This document shows positions 26,023 through 35,266 of a DNA stretch of 64,000 nt, one piece after another (positions within the stretch are counted from its first letter, which is position 1; the number at the start of each line of letters is the position of its first letter). This DNA is from Pseudomonas sp. HR96 (lineage in GTDB: Bacteria > Pseudomonadota > Gammaproteobacteria > Pseudomonadales > Pseudomonadaceae). The DNA is taken from the NCBI RefSeq assembly GCF_034059295.1, contig NZ_CP139142.1, positions 116,274-180,273 on the forward strand, read 5' to 3'. The notes under the pieces are model-generated. The model saw only the letters and a list, made by a program, of their open reading frames with translations, made no database searches and was not told the DNA's origin. The position numbers were made by a program, and so were the translations under genes.

Positions 26023-27573
26023 TTAGAGCTTGAACCGAACGCGAATGGTGCTGGTCTTGGCGGTACGATCCACCATGATCCCCTGAGCTCCGTACCCGGA
26101 ATAGCTTTTGATCAGCCTCATCCCCAGCCCGCTACCGTTCGGCTCGGGATAGCTTTCCGGAAAGCCGCTGCCCTCATCAGTGACAGTGATAACAGCTTGC
26201 TCACCTTCTTTTCGGAGGCTGACACCTATCGTACCCTTGCCATACTTTAAAGCATTCACTACAAGCTCGGAAATGACGAGGCCTATAGGAGCTATCCGCT
26301 CCTCGGGCAGAGGAAAAGGGTCGGCGTCCAATTCAATCTTGCGGTCGCCAAATGCTGCGCCCATATCCAGAAGCAAGGCATGGAGGTAATCCTTCGCGAG
26401 TACGCCATCCTTATCCGCATTTTGATACAGCCGCTCATGAACGGCCGCAATGGTCAGGATGCGGTTCGCCGCCGTCTGCAGCTGCAATTTGACCGATTCT
26501 TCTACCGCTACGTTGGCTTGAAGCAGCAGCAGAGTGTTGACCAGTTGCAGGCTATTTTTTACACGATGATGAATTTCTTCGAGATGCAGCTCACTTTGAG
26601 AGAGCTTCGTGTTCTGCACGTCAATCAATGAAGCCAGTCGAGCCTCATGCTCATGACGCTCAGTGATGTCCCGAGAGACGGCAATGATGTTCTCAAGCTG
26701 ACCCTGCTTGTCCAGAATTGGCGATACGGTGACATCCCACCAACGGGGTTCACCTTTAGCTGTGGGGCAGAACGACTCGAAGCGCACGGACTCCCGATTG
26801 CCTGCACGGTGTATGGCATCGGCAATCGTCGGCTTTGAATCTTCGGGCCAGAGTTCTATCCAGGGCTGTCCTGCAATCTCATCCAAGGAGTCGATTTGCA
26901 TCCGGCAGAGACCTGCCTCATTGAAAAATTCGACTTTTCCCGCCGAAGAGAGAATTTTGACGCAATCGGGACTGGCGTTTAAGACGCTTTCAGAATAGCG
27001 ATTCGTCTCGGTTTTCTCGCGATTTACCGCAACGCGCTCAACTGCCATGGATATGACGTTGGCCAGTCCCTCGAGAAAGACCAGGTCGCTTTCGATGAAA
27101 TCCTCTCCGTCCTGGCTGTCCACTTCCAAAACGCCGTAAGGGGCGGACATGCCGCGTACCGGAACATTAATAGCACGCTTAATGCCATATTTCTCCAGCA
27201 GTGAAGGCGTACGAAAGCGATGCTCTTGGCCCAAGTGGTTGGAGATGACTGGACGATCAGTCTTGAATGCATAACCTGCCGGGCTGGCGTCATCTGCACC
27301 GACCAAAGCCGTCCCTATATCACCCGCATCCCACCCTACCCCATAAGCGAGCAGGAAATGGTCTTGCTCAGGTACCAGCCTGAGCAGCTTCGCGAATCGG
27401 CTGTTCATACCGGATGCCGCGGCCTGACACGCTTGGGTGAGCAGCCCATCCAAATCGGGCATGCGAAGTGACTTGACCCCAAAATCGACCACAATCTCGT
27501 GTTGCTTACGAAGGCGGGCGTGAGAAATCTGCAGAGCTGCGCGAACGGTATCTTCGGGCGAGGTGACTGACAT
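26023..27573 (-). CDS. Sensor kinase, GAF-PAS-HisKA_2-HATPase, paralogue of 12264-13814
   Basis: A 516-residue kinase, identical in length to its paralogue at 12264. GAF (about 20-175: LLRLVPEQDHFLLAYGVGWD, KTDRPVISNHLGQEHRF), PAS (about 190-300: VLNASPDCVKILSSAGKVEF; IAVSRDITERHEHE), HisKA_2 (LEEIHHRVKNSLQLVNTLLL) and HATPase (ELVVNALKYG, DEGSGFP, GSGLGMRLIKSYSG). I prefer the ATG at 27573 (MSVTSPED), which matches the paralogue's MSATSPDE, over 27597. The receiver at 25420 lies downstream on the same strand. Confidence 0.87.
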   Translation of the reverse strand: MSVTSPEDTVRAALQISHARLRKQHEIVVDFGVKSLRMPDLDGLLTQACQAAASGMNSRFAKLLRLVPEQDHFLLAYGVGWDAGDIGTALVGADDASPAGYAFKTDRPVISNHLGQEHRFRTPSLLEKYGIKRAINVPVRGMSAPYGVLEVDSQDGEDFIESDLVFLEGLANVISMAVERVAVNREKTETNRYSESVLNASPDCVKILSSAGKVEFFNEAGLCRMQIDSLDEIAGQPWIELWPEDSKPTIADAIHRAGNRESVRFESFCPTAKGEPRWWDVTVSPILDKQGQLENIIAVSRDITERHEHEARLASLIDVQNTKLSQSELHLEEIHHRVKNSLQLVNTLLLLQANVAVEESVKLQLQTAANRILTIAAVHERLYQNADKDGVLAKDYLHALLLDMGAAFGDRKIELDADPFPLPEERIAPIGLVISELVVNALKYGKGTIGVSLRKEGEQAVITVTDEGSGFPESYPEPNGSGLGMRLIKSYSGYGAQGIMVDRTAKTSTIRVRFKL

Positions 27574-27784
27574 ACGGAGTCCGAGTGGGCTGACCAAGAT
27601 AACTGCTGGTGCATAGCGAGCACAGGCTGATGCAATTCATAGATTCATGCCTTAGCGAAACCTATGTGCGTCAGCGAATGTGATGCAAAAGCAGGGTGGG
27701 TTGTTCTACTATTTTTTGGACGTTGTGAAGCTTCTGCTCGCGACTCCTGTTCTGGCCGTGGGCAGGGCTCAATGCCAGGGCAAT

Positions 27785-27982
27785 TCAGGCAGACAAACGC
27801 TGCACATTCGGCCTCTGGCTGGCGAGAAACCTCGACCATCGTGCGGACAGGCGACCATCATCCTCGACCATCAAAACGGACAAGGGGGTCCTTCTGCGCG
27901 GTAAACAAATGATTAGGATCGGTACGTTTGGAGCTTCGAACCCAAATCCGCAGATGATGCGAAAACTCAAGCCTGGGCACAA
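27785..27982 (-). pseudogene. Remnant of the receiver gene that once preceded this kinase
   Basis: The minus strand reads SFRIICGFGFEAPNVPI and later LSVLMVEDDGRLSA. This resembles the leader and first strand of the receiver at 13948-14421 (ICRFELKTASMPI, then IVIVEDDE). The paralogous kinase at 12264 still has that receiver upstream, so the relic sits where a duplicated receiver would be. The rest of the domain is gone. Confidence 0.45.
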
Positions 27983-28055
27983 GTCGTTCCAGACGAATCG
28001 GACGCGCGGACGGCTCGGGCACTCCTTTGGCCGAGCCGACCGGACCGCCCTGATT

Positions 28056-28295
28056 CTAATCTGGAAGACGTATCAACGGTGCGTGCGAACCTTTGCTGCG
28101 TAACTCGTTGACCGCATACAGGACGATAAGCCTAAATTGCACAGAATTGTCCAGCTCGTGTTGAGAGAGGTTTCGCTCAACCTCCGCTGGTACCGACACA
28201 TCTATAAGGCGCAGTGAAAATTTTCCCTCGTTGTCGTGAAGTTCATATTTGATCGGGGGGTCCAGACTTTCAAGGACATGCTCAATGGAACTCAT
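28056..28295 (-). CDS. Small hypothetical protein, possibly DUF3509-like
   Basis: A 79-residue protein: VLESLDPPIKYELHDNEGKF, SLRLIDVSVPAEVERNLSQH, then ELDNSVQFRLIVLYAVNELR. The pattern of a short beta-rich front followed by an acidic-basic helical end recalls the Pseudomonas DUF3509 family, but I am not certain. ATG at 28295 or GTG at 28298, both after GAGAGGCG. No membrane segment. Confidence 0.5.
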   Translation of the reverse strand: MSSIEHVLESLDPPIKYELHDNEGKFSLRLIDVSVPAEVERNLSQHELDNSVQFRLIVLYAVNELRSKGSHAPLIRLPD

Positions 28296-28298
28296 CAC

Positions 28299-28619
28299 TC
28301 GCCTCTCACGCTGTAGTTTTTGTACACAGTGAGAATAGCCAACGTCTGGCGTGACCTGGTTTGCCGCGACACGTGGCAGTTTGCTGGCTTGGTCTCAACA
28401 CACGCTGATTACTCCAAATGCACGTGCATCTTGCTGTTGAGAGCTGCAGCGGCTGAGCTAATTCGTAGTGATTTAGATATCCATCAGTCATAGAAAAACT
28501 GAAAGACGAGGGGCCTGTGGGTCCACTGAATTACTGGAGATAAAAACCGCTATCACCAGTAACTCGCGAGTCAGGTTTTGTGGCAGGCTGGACGGACATT
28601 TGGCGCAGGGGAGGGGAGC
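28299..28619. other. Upstream region of the tyrosine recombinase
   Basis: About 320 bp without a supported gene. If the recombinase and its cargo form an integrated element, one attachment site should lie here. I could not identify a core repeat shared with 32951-33390. Confidence 0.35.
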
Positions 28620-29600
28620 ATGACGGAGGAAACGAACGCTCAAGCGGTGAGCATGGTCTTGGAGGGTGACGCGCGTCGGTTGACGGCCATCGAGTTTCAG
28701 CAGCTGGCCCGCGTGCCGGCGGCGACCGAGTGGTTTGCCAACATCGACAACCCGCGCACCCGGCGCGCCTACCAGAATGACCTGACCGATTTCTCTTCCT
28801 TTATAGGGCTCACGCAGGCAAACGAGTTTCGCGGGGTCAACCGGGCGCACGTGCTCGCCTGGCGCGCCGATCTGGAACGCCGGGGCCTGGCCGGGGCCAC
28901 CATCCGCCGCAAGCTCGCCGCCCTGGCCAGTCTCTTTGATCACCTGCTCGAATCCAACGCCATGGCCGGCGGCAACCCCGTGCACGGGGTCAAGCGTCCG
29001 CGCATCGAATCGGGCGAAGGCAAGACCCCGGCGCTGGGCGATCACCAGGCGAAAAGGCTGCTCGATGCGCCCGACCCAACGACCCTCAAAGGCCTGCGCG
29101 ATCGGGCGATTCTGGCGGTGCTGCTGTACCACGGGCTGCGCCGCGAGGAAGCCGCGCAGTTGATGGTCCACCACCTGGTGGAGCGCCGGGGCATCCGGCA
29201 TCTAATGGTGCATGGCAAGGGCGGCAAGGTGCGCTATCTCCCGGTGCATCCGGTGGCCGCGGACCGTATTCATGCCTACCTGGAGCGTTCAGGGTACCAC
29301 TTGGTGGACCCCAAGGCGCCGCTGTTCGTACCGTTGCGGCACTGGAGCAAGGGGGAGGGCGTCACGGCCAACGGCATCTACACCCTCGTCGAGGCCTACG
29401 CGAAGCAGGCCGGTATCCAGGTCGAAGGGCTGGGGGTGCATGGGCTGCGCGCAACAGCCGCCACCAATGCCCTGGAACATGAGGCGGACATTGCCAAGGT
29501 GCAGGTCTGGCTCGGGCATGCCAATATCAGCACGACGCGGATCTATGATCGCGGACAGAACCGGCCGGAGGACTCTCCTACCTACAAAGTGAAATACTGA
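28620..29600 (+). CDS. Tyrosine recombinase (XerC/integrase type)
   Basis: A 326-residue site-specific recombinase. The N-terminal SAM-like core-binding domain (about 30-125: NPRTRRAYQNDLTDFSSFIG; ATIRRKLAALASLFDHLLES) precedes the catalytic domain with Arg in YHGLRREEAAQLMV, Lys in VHGKGGKVRYLPV, His-x-x-Arg in VHGLRATAATNAL, His in WLGHANISTTRIYDRG and the nucleophilic Tyr in the same segment. ATG at 28620 after GAGGGGAGC. The gene is clearly GC-richer than its neighbours, in contrast to the AT-rich genes that follow. XerC-like integrases beside rulAB are known from integron-like elements in P. syringae; a comparable role is inferred here. Confidence 0.9.
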   Translation: MTEETNAQAVSMVLEGDARRLTAIEFQQLARVPAATEWFANIDNPRTRRAYQNDLTDFSSFIGLTQANEFRGVNRAHVLAWRADLERRGLAGATIRRKLAALASLFDHLLESNAMAGGNPVHGVKRPRIESGEGKTPALGDHQAKRLLDAPDPTTLKGLRDRAILAVLLYHGLRREEAAQLMVHHLVERRGIRHLMVHGKGGKVRYLPVHPVAADRIHAYLERSGYHLVDPKAPLFVPLRHWSKGEGVTANGIYTLVEAYAKQAGIQVEGLGVHGLRATAATNALEHEADIAKVQVWLGHANISTTRIYDRGQNRPEDSPTYKVKY

Positions 29601-29640
29601 AAGTTGTATCATCATAACTCAGCAGAGGCCTGAACATTCG

Positions 29641-31920
29641 TTAGGCCAGCTTCGGATTTTGCAAAAAGAAGGTAGTGGCGTTTTCGATTAGCACGCTGGA
29701 TAAATTCTCATCAGCAATCAGATTTAGCTCAACCGCTCGATGAGCAACATAAATAAACCTTGTATCACTGCGTGTGTCTAGATTTGCGGGAATGCATGCT
29801 AGCAGCCTCACGAGGTAGTATTTTTCACTTCTATCGAAATTCATAATTTGTCCCAAAGCAGATGATCTAATGTATAGCTCCAGCAACCGATTAAAATCGC
29901 CTGATAACTCGCTAGCTTCCCAAAGCAAAGCGTGAATTCGCTCAAACAGAAATTTTGATCTCTGAATGTGTGCAAAGTGGTAACAGTCAATAAGGCTATT
30001 GATGTCAGTATTGCTGAGGGTTTGTCCAGATTCGACAATCATCTCTGCCATATCTACAGTATTTCTTATAAAATTCAGTGAGTCTCCATCATTTTGAGCC
30101 ACCGCGGACGCATTTCTTAATAGGGTAATTTTTTGATCTTTGTCTCCTACTATTCTGATCAAGCAAGACTTAACATGATTAGCTAGCAAATAAACTTTCC
30201 GGGCTCTAGCATCGCGGGCGAGCTTTTCCAATTTTAGCACTTTTTTGTCATTATCACTTGCCAGTATTGAAATAAATCTACCGTGTAGTTTGCTATCATC
30301 ACTGCAGTTAGCATTTTTAATCATATTTGAAATGATCATAGCCTCAGACTTACGACCAAGAAATATTTCGCAATAAGCCAATTCAATTGAAATTCTATGA
30401 GTTAGTGAAGGAGATTGAATTTCACCGACTTTTTTATACTGTATAATCGCATCGTGGTTGAATCCCTGCATTCTAAATGCATACATGTAGCACCGGCGAA
30501 TCTCCTGAACGGGAGCTAGATGACCATGCTTGTCAAGCAGTGCGGATATGTCACCTAGTAGGTCAGTGACATGTCGGAAATTTAGTGTAGATGTCAATTT
30601 TGCGACGTAAAAAAATATTAGATCGAATACTTTATTTACCTGATCTGTGTTTTCAATATTTTCATCGGCTCGGACTATCAGCATTGTAAGAAGAAAACGA
30701 GCATTGCCCGCCATGACAGACCCAAGCCTGAGCTTATCTGATAGGAAATTCCCAGATAGCTTGTATTTTCTGGCCTCCCAATCAACTCCAAAATACAAGG
30801 CGGCTGATCTTAACAAATATCCCTCATAAGTAGATTTTTCCAGTTTTGGAAAAATACAATCACACATATATTCTCTAATCAACCGGACAACCGAAACAAT
30901 TTTATATGGTTCTGGAGCGTATAAAGCTTCGCTAGCCAACGATTTCGCCACGACCAAACCCAGCTCTTCTAACCTGATTGCACATCTACCATTTAACTTT
31001 CTTTTCGGGTGGAAATACCTAATGTTATGAATGCTCTCTCCCATTGGGAAAAGTGAAAGCACAGTTAAAAGTTCAAAAGCGTCACTATCCTCTTCAAACA
31101 ATTCATCTAACACATTTTTTAAATATTGAGGATAATAATCTCTTATCCTAGAGGCGCGTAATCTTGAAAGGTAGATTTCTGGCAGATCCTCATGCTGCCT
31201 AAGTTTAAGAAATTTATCGATCGCAACCGGAAGTCCTTCTGTATATAAAAATACGCTACCTGATACTATCTCATGATCAGAGACAAATTGGCCTAAACTA
31301 TGCTTTTTTATGTAGCTTATACATTGCCCTTCGGTCAATGGTGGCAACGTTATCAAATGTGGACATATGAGTAGCGGCGTCTGGTAAGAAACGAGAATAA
31401 CGATAGCACTTATGCATTTTTTTTGAATAAATTCAGCAATTGCAAAAGCTTCACTATGGAAGTCACAGTCCGTGCTGACTTCCATATTTTTTATTATGAC
31501 TACTTTGATTCGAGATCTATTTATTCGGTTGCAGAACACATCAAGGTTTTCTCCAAATACAGAAACTCCGTCAACCAGCGGACTACCTTTCGCAACATAA
31601 ACTGAAAAATCTGCTTCATAGACCGTTGCCTTCTCTAGCGCAAGATTACCCAAAGCTACTGTTATAAAATCAAGCCAAGCGGTTTCATAGGATGCTACCA
31701 ACCATAGCAGTCGACTTTTTTTCAATATAATTGCTGCGAGATTTATTAAGGCGCCCCTACATCTCATATGTGGCAGGATTGGAGGTAACAAGCTAGCGGT
31801 AGGCTGAGCTTCATCTTCTACCCACGACAGCTCAACCGTTGGAGGATTAGATGACTCTGTGCTCAAATCATTTTTTTTTTGAGCTTCCGTTAATCGAGTA
31901 GTTAAACGGATACTCAACAA
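29641..31920 (-). CDS. STAND/NB-ARC-like protein with degenerate nucleotide-binding site and helical repeats
   Basis: A 759-residue, strongly AT-rich gene. The layout recalls NB-ARC/STAND proteins: LLWLVASYETAWLDFITVAL stands where a P-loop would be but lacks GK[ST]; KVVIIKNMEV replaces Walker B without acidic pair; AIVILVSYQTPLL resembles the TSRxP strand; ITLPPLTEGQCISYIKKH, TEGLPVAIDKFLKL (compare GLPLA) and LLTVLSLFPMGESI follow in NB-ARC order. The C-terminal about 400 residues are helical and repeat-like, probably TPR. The only nearby start is TTG (31918-31920), inside the phosphoesterase gene, and no ATG occurs until about residue 51. Fusion to the upstream gene through the A10 tract is an alternative. 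Antiphage or toxin-sensor role inferred. Confidence 0.6.
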   Translation of the reverse strand: MLSIRLTTRLTEAQKKNDLSTESSNPPTVELSWVEDEAQPTASLLPPILPHMRCRGALINLAAIILKKSRLLWLVASYETAWLDFITVALGNLALEKATVYEADFSVYVAKGSPLVDGVSVFGENLDVFCNRINRSRIKVVIIKNMEVSTDCDFHSEAFAIAEFIQKKCISAIVILVSYQTPLLICPHLITLPPLTEGQCISYIKKHSLGQFVSDHEIVSGSVFLYTEGLPVAIDKFLKLRQHEDLPEIYLSRLRASRIRDYYPQYLKNVLDELFEEDSDAFELLTVLSLFPMGESIHNIRYFHPKRKLNGRCAIRLEELGLVVAKSLASEALYAPEPYKIVSVVRLIREYMCDCIFPKLEKSTYEGYLLRSAALYFGVDWEARKYKLSGNFLSDKLRLGSVMAGNARFLLTMLIVRADENIENTDQVNKVFDLIFFYVAKLTSTLNFRHVTDLLGDISALLDKHGHLAPVQEIRRCYMYAFRMQGFNHDAIIQYKKVGEIQSPSLTHRISIELAYCEIFLGRKSEAMIISNMIKNANCSDDSKLHGRFISILASDNDKKVLKLEKLARDARARKVYLLANHVKSCLIRIVGDKDQKITLLRNASAVAQNDGDSLNFIRNTVDMAEMIVESGQTLSNTDINSLIDCYHFAHIQRSKFLFERIHALLWEASELSGDFNRLLELYIRSSALGQIMNFDRSEKYYLVRLLACIPANLDTRSDTRFIYVAHRAVELNLIADENLSSVLIENATTFFLQNPKLA

Positions 31921-32950
31921 ACAGCCCGTCTCCAGGAATTCTTCTAGTGTCTGGGCTTACCTTCCAGCCGCGCCCAGGGAGCGACTCTACTTTCCTTGGC
32001 CATATTCTAAGTAGTTGGCTTTCATCAATAATCTGACCAAAAATATAGCCGTGGTTTCGCTGTAACTCGCCATTCGCTCGATCCATGCCGAATAATGATG
32101 CAGCTTGTACTGATCTACGGATGTGTCCGTCACCATGGTCGATAGCTACTGTACTAATTTCATGCATATGCCCGTACAGATGTAGAGCAAAATACTTAGA
32201 AATAAAAATCTGATTATCAAACTCGACTTTGGACTTTGAAGACAACCAATTCGCAGGATGGTGGGTTACTAAAATATTGAAATCATGCGCAGCGGCCCAT
32301 TCTCCAGGATTGTTTCCGGTAAGCTCGGTAAACTGCTCGGTAAAAATTTCTATTTTCCCTTTATAGTTTCCTCCTTGTACCTGCGACCAGGTAGAATTTA
32401 GACCTATCAGTCCTATCTTTAGTCCATTGACGTCAAGAGTTCCAGCGATTTCGCCTGGCATTACTCCTACCACTGTCGATTCAAGCAGCGGAATATTGTC
32501 TTGGCGAAGACTGTTAACAAAAGCTGTGTAGTTCTTAAATGCTTTTCTAATTAGTTTTTGATTATCAGAGCTAGCATTGAGAAAGGTCTTCTTGTACATT
32601 TCTACCCTTTCCCCGGCTTTTTCAATAGCCAGCGGCAATGATGATCCATCTTCAACTCGTTTTAAGTCGTGGTTACCTGGAACTATAAAAAATTTAGGAT
32701 TGCTGCCCACACTATTAAGAGCTTCAAATATATTTCGGATTTCAAGCTTAGCTTTTTCGTATTCGGCTTTCTCCCCTTGCTGTACTAAGTCTCCGGAAAA
32801 AATTACAATGTCTACCGAATTTCCACTCAATACATGATTCTTTACATCATTCAAAATCTCTTCTCTCACCTGCGGCCACAAATGTTTTGTACCATTTGCG
32901 CCAATATGGTGATCGCTGATGTGTAGCCACCCAAATTTTCTATCAATCAT
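31868..32950 (-). CDS. Calcineurin-like metallophosphoesterase
   Basis: A 360-residue protein with the full set of metallophosphoesterase motifs: D-x-H in WLHISDHHIG (about 13-15), GD in VIFSGDLVQQG, GNHD in FIVPGNHDLK, the His in LVTHHPANW and GH-x-H in LYGHMHEIS. These ligate a dinuclear metal centre that hydrolyses phosphoesters of nucleotides, nucleic acids or proteins. No signal peptide. The C-terminus ends in SSKKK, coded by A10 immediately before TGA, and the coding region overlaps the next gene by 53 bp. AT-rich, like its partner. Probably the effector enzyme of the pair; the substrate is unknown. Confidence 0.85.
   Translation of the reverse strand: MIDRKFGWLHISDHHIGANGTKHLWPQVREEILNDVKNHVLSGNSVDIVIFSGDLVQQGEKAEYEKAKLEIRNIFEALNSVGSNPKFFIVPGNHDLKRVEDGSSLPLAIEKAGERVEMYKKTFLNASSDNQKLIRKAFKNYTAFVNSLRQDNIPLLESTVVGVMPGEIAGTLDVNGLKIGLIGLNSTWSQVQGGNYKGKIEIFTEQFTELTGNNPGEWAAAHDFNILVTHHPANWLSSKSKVEFDNQIFISKYFALHLYGHMHEISTVAIDHGDGHIRRSVQAASLFGMDRANGELQRNHGYIFGQIIDESQLLRIWPRKVESLPGRGWKVSPDTRRIPGDGLFVEYPFNYSINGSSKKK
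31871..31880 (-). other. A10 homopolymer joining the two reading frames
   Basis: On the minus strand ten A residues follow GGAAGCTC and precede TGATTTGAGC. In the phosphoesterase frame they code Lys codons and then TGA. Removing one A, or adding two, joins that frame to the STAND-like frame. This could be a transcriptional slippage site, a phase-variation tract or a sequence error. Confidence 0.8.
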
Positions 32951-33390
32951 TAACTACAGTCCCTTGTTTTAATTTCTAAACTAATTTATATTCTAAATAT
33001 ACTACTAAACCGTGGAGGGCAGCAACTGTTGCTTTAAGGAAGTCATTGCTGACCCTAATATGCACCCATATTCTGCAATCCGGTATTGTTTGCGACCCAT
33101 TGAGATACTCCGTTGGTGTCTGTTCAAACTACACGTAGCGGCCAATTACAAGCCGATGCGACACTCGAGTCGTCAGCAAGCCATCGCGACGACAGGTTGA
33201 GTGGTTATTTTTTGGTTTATGAACGGGTAATGTCGGATGTTTTTTCTCGTTCGGTGGGTTCACGTGATGCCTCCTGTCGTCCTTACCGTCTTCTCGCTTG
33301 GGTTTTGGTCCAGGATTTATATCCAAAATCATACTTGCTCCTATGAGCCTACCATTGGATCCAGTAAAATAGCATATGGCCATACCTGTG
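32951..33390. other. Spacer between the phosphoesterase pair and umuC
   Basis: About 440 bp without a supported gene. The first part is AT-rich and must contain the promoter of the phosphoesterase gene. Open frames on both strands (for example 33129-33383) show no family features. If the pair is cargo of an integrated element, its second boundary should lie here; I see no clear repeat. Confidence 0.4.
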
Positions 33391-34671
33391 TCAGTTGGCC
33401 CTAACGGTCCACAGCTGGTCGAGCCGGGTCGTGTAGCTCTGACTCATCAGCTCGCGGCGCATGGCCCAGTCCGGATTCACCGGTACGCTCGCCGTGCGTA
33501 ACGTGCCCCGTCCCCAGCGCCCGTTTATCTCGTCCAGGACGCCCATCAGCTTGTTGGTGGTCACCGGCTGTTGTACGGCAAACAGATCGTCCGTGAACTC
33601 ACCCGGCTGCCGCAGATCGAGCAGCAACACCTCGGCCTTGCTGTACCGAAAGCCCGGCCTAAACAGGTAGTCGATCGCCTGCACGGCGGCCTTGGTGATC
33701 AGCCTGACGTCATTGGTAGGGTAGGGCAGCTCGACCATCACGCCATTGGCATAATGGGTCTCGTCCGGATTGAACATGCCTGTGCGCACGCTCACGCGGA
33801 TCTTCTTGCACAGCGAGTTCTGCGCGCGCAGCTTCTCGGTGGCGCGTTGCACGTAGGTGGCCACCGCCTCCTTGATCGGCTCGATCTCGGTCAACCGCTT
33901 GCCGAACATGCGGCTGCAGCAGATTTCCTGCTTGGGCGGATCCGGGTCATCGAGCTCCAGGCAGGACGTGCCGGCGAGCTCGCGCGCCGTCTTCTCCAGC
34001 ACCACGCTGAATTTCATCCGCAGCGTGCGGGCATCGGCCCTGGCCAGGTCCATGGCCGTCTGAATGCCCATCGCCTGCAGGTGAGCCTTCAGACGCTTTC
34101 CCACCCCCCACACCTCCTCCACGGCGGTGTTGCGCAGCACCCAGTCGCGCTTGAACGGGTCGCAGATGTCGACCACCCCACCGGTCTGCTGCTGCAGGCG
34201 CTTGGCCGTGTAGTTGGCCAGCTTGGCCAGGGTCTTGGTGCTGGCAATGCTCACCCCCACCGGAATACCCGTGCACTTGAAGATGCGGCCTCGCAGCGTA
34301 CGGCCAAAGGCGTCCAGACTACCCTGCATGCCCGTCAGCAAGGCAAAGGCCTCGTCGATCGAGTACACCTCAAGGGCCGGCACCATCGATTCGATGATGG
34401 CCATCACCCGCTCGCTGATCTGTCCATACAGGGCGTAGTTGCTGCTGAAGGCCACGATGCCTTGCTTGCGCAGCTGGTCCTTGATCTGGAAATAGGGCGC
34501 GCCCATCTTCACGAACGGCTTGGCGTCGTAGCTGCGGGCAATCACACAGCCGTCGTTGTTCGACAGCACCACGATCGGCACCCTGGCCAGGTCAGGGCGA
34601 AACACCCGCTCGCACGAGGCGTAGAAGCTGTTGCAGTCGATCAGGGCAAAGACCGGCTCAGGCGTAGGCAT
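33391..34671 (-). CDS. umuC: Y-family DNA polymerase V subunit (UmuC/RulB)
   Basis: A 426-residue full-length UmuC. Polymerase motifs: FALIDCNSFYASCERVFRPD (first catalytic Asp), VVLSNNDGCVIARS, and VYSIDEAFALL (second acidic pair). Little-finger residues and the C-terminal region, ending near YTTRLDQLWTVRAN, are intact. With processed UmuD it forms the error-prone translesion polymerase V. Its start overlaps the umuD gene by 14 bp. In Pseudomonas such operons (rulAB) are often on plasmids and give UV tolerance; rulB is known as an insertion site for integron-like elements. Here the gene is not interrupted. Confidence 0.93.
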   Translation of the reverse strand: MPTPEPVFALIDCNSFYASCERVFRPDLARVPIVVLSNNDGCVIARSYDAKPFVKMGAPYFQIKDQLRKQGIVAFSSNYALYGQISERVMAIIESMVPALEVYSIDEAFALLTGMQGSLDAFGRTLRGRIFKCTGIPVGVSIASTKTLAKLANYTAKRLQQQTGGVVDICDPFKRDWVLRNTAVEEVWGVGKRLKAHLQAMGIQTAMDLARADARTLRMKFSVVLEKTARELAGTSCLELDDPDPPKQEICCSRMFGKRLTEIEPIKEAVATYVQRATEKLRAQNSLCKKIRVSVRTGMFNPDETHYANGVMVELPYPTNDVRLITKAAVQAIDYLFRPGFRYSKAEVLLLDLRQPGEFTDDLFAVQQPVTTNKLMGVLDEINGRWGRGTLRTASVPVNPDWAMRRELMSQSYTTRLDQLWTVRAN

Positions 34672-35089
34672 GATCGCGCACGCTGTAGCGAACCACGCCC
34701 CAGATGGCCAGCTCGTCGCCTTCCAGGATGTGCCGGGGCGGGTAGCCCTTGTGTTCCGACAGCAGGATCAGCTGGCCAGCGCATTGGTGCAGGCGCTTGC
34801 ACAGCGGTTCGGTGTTCAGCGCGGCAATCACGATGTCGCCGTGCTGCGCTTCGCGGCTGCGATCGACGATGACCAGGTCACCCGAGTAGATGCCGGCGCC
34901 GATCATGCTCTCGCCTTCGATCTTGACCAGGTACACATGCGGTGCGCGGATCTCGAACAGCTCGTCCAGGGAGATGTGCTTTTCCAGATGATCGGCCGCC
35001 GGCGACGGAAAGCCCGCCGGAACCTGGTGCGAATAGAGTGGCAGAGCCACCCCCTGTTCCTGCAGGGGGCCAAGGATCGAGTACGACAT
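34658..35089 (-). CDS. umuD: SOS mutagenesis protease UmuD/RulA
   Basis: A 143-residue UmuD of the LexA/S24 family. It is self-cleaved with RecA to UmuD', a subunit of Pol V. The cleavage region reads VPAGFPSPAADHLEKHISLD with Ala-Gly at the scissile bond (Cys-Gly in E. coli). Catalytic Ser is in VKIEGESMIGAG and Lys in PLCKRLH. GDIVIAAL is also typical. I prefer the ATG at 35089 (MSYSILG) over an in-frame GTG at 35098. Overlap with umuC indicates coupled translation. Confidence 0.92.
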   Translation of the reverse strand: MSYSILGPLQEQGVALPLYSHQVPAGFPSPAADHLEKHISLDELFEIRAPHVYLVKIEGESMIGAGIYSGDLVIVDRSREAQHGDIVIAALNTEPLCKRLHQCAGQLILLSEHKGYPPRHILEGDELAIWGVVRYSVRDHAYA

Positions 35090-35266
35090 GGGTGTCACCG
35101 TAGATGTCGCGTATGTGAAGGGTTGATATGCAGTAAAGTGCTGGGCAACCCTGCTGCGGTCGTGGCAGCAGGGCCAGGCGAGCCGGAGAAACCATCCCTC
35201 CCCCTGAAGGATCCGGCTCGCCGCCTCAATTTCAAGGCTTGAGCAAAAAGCCCATTGCCTCGGTAT

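Noticed and set aside
33571..34872. 433-codon open frame on the plus strand
   Set aside because: It is the antisense of umuC and umuD, whose motifs are complete on the minus strand; the plus-strand translation shows no family features.
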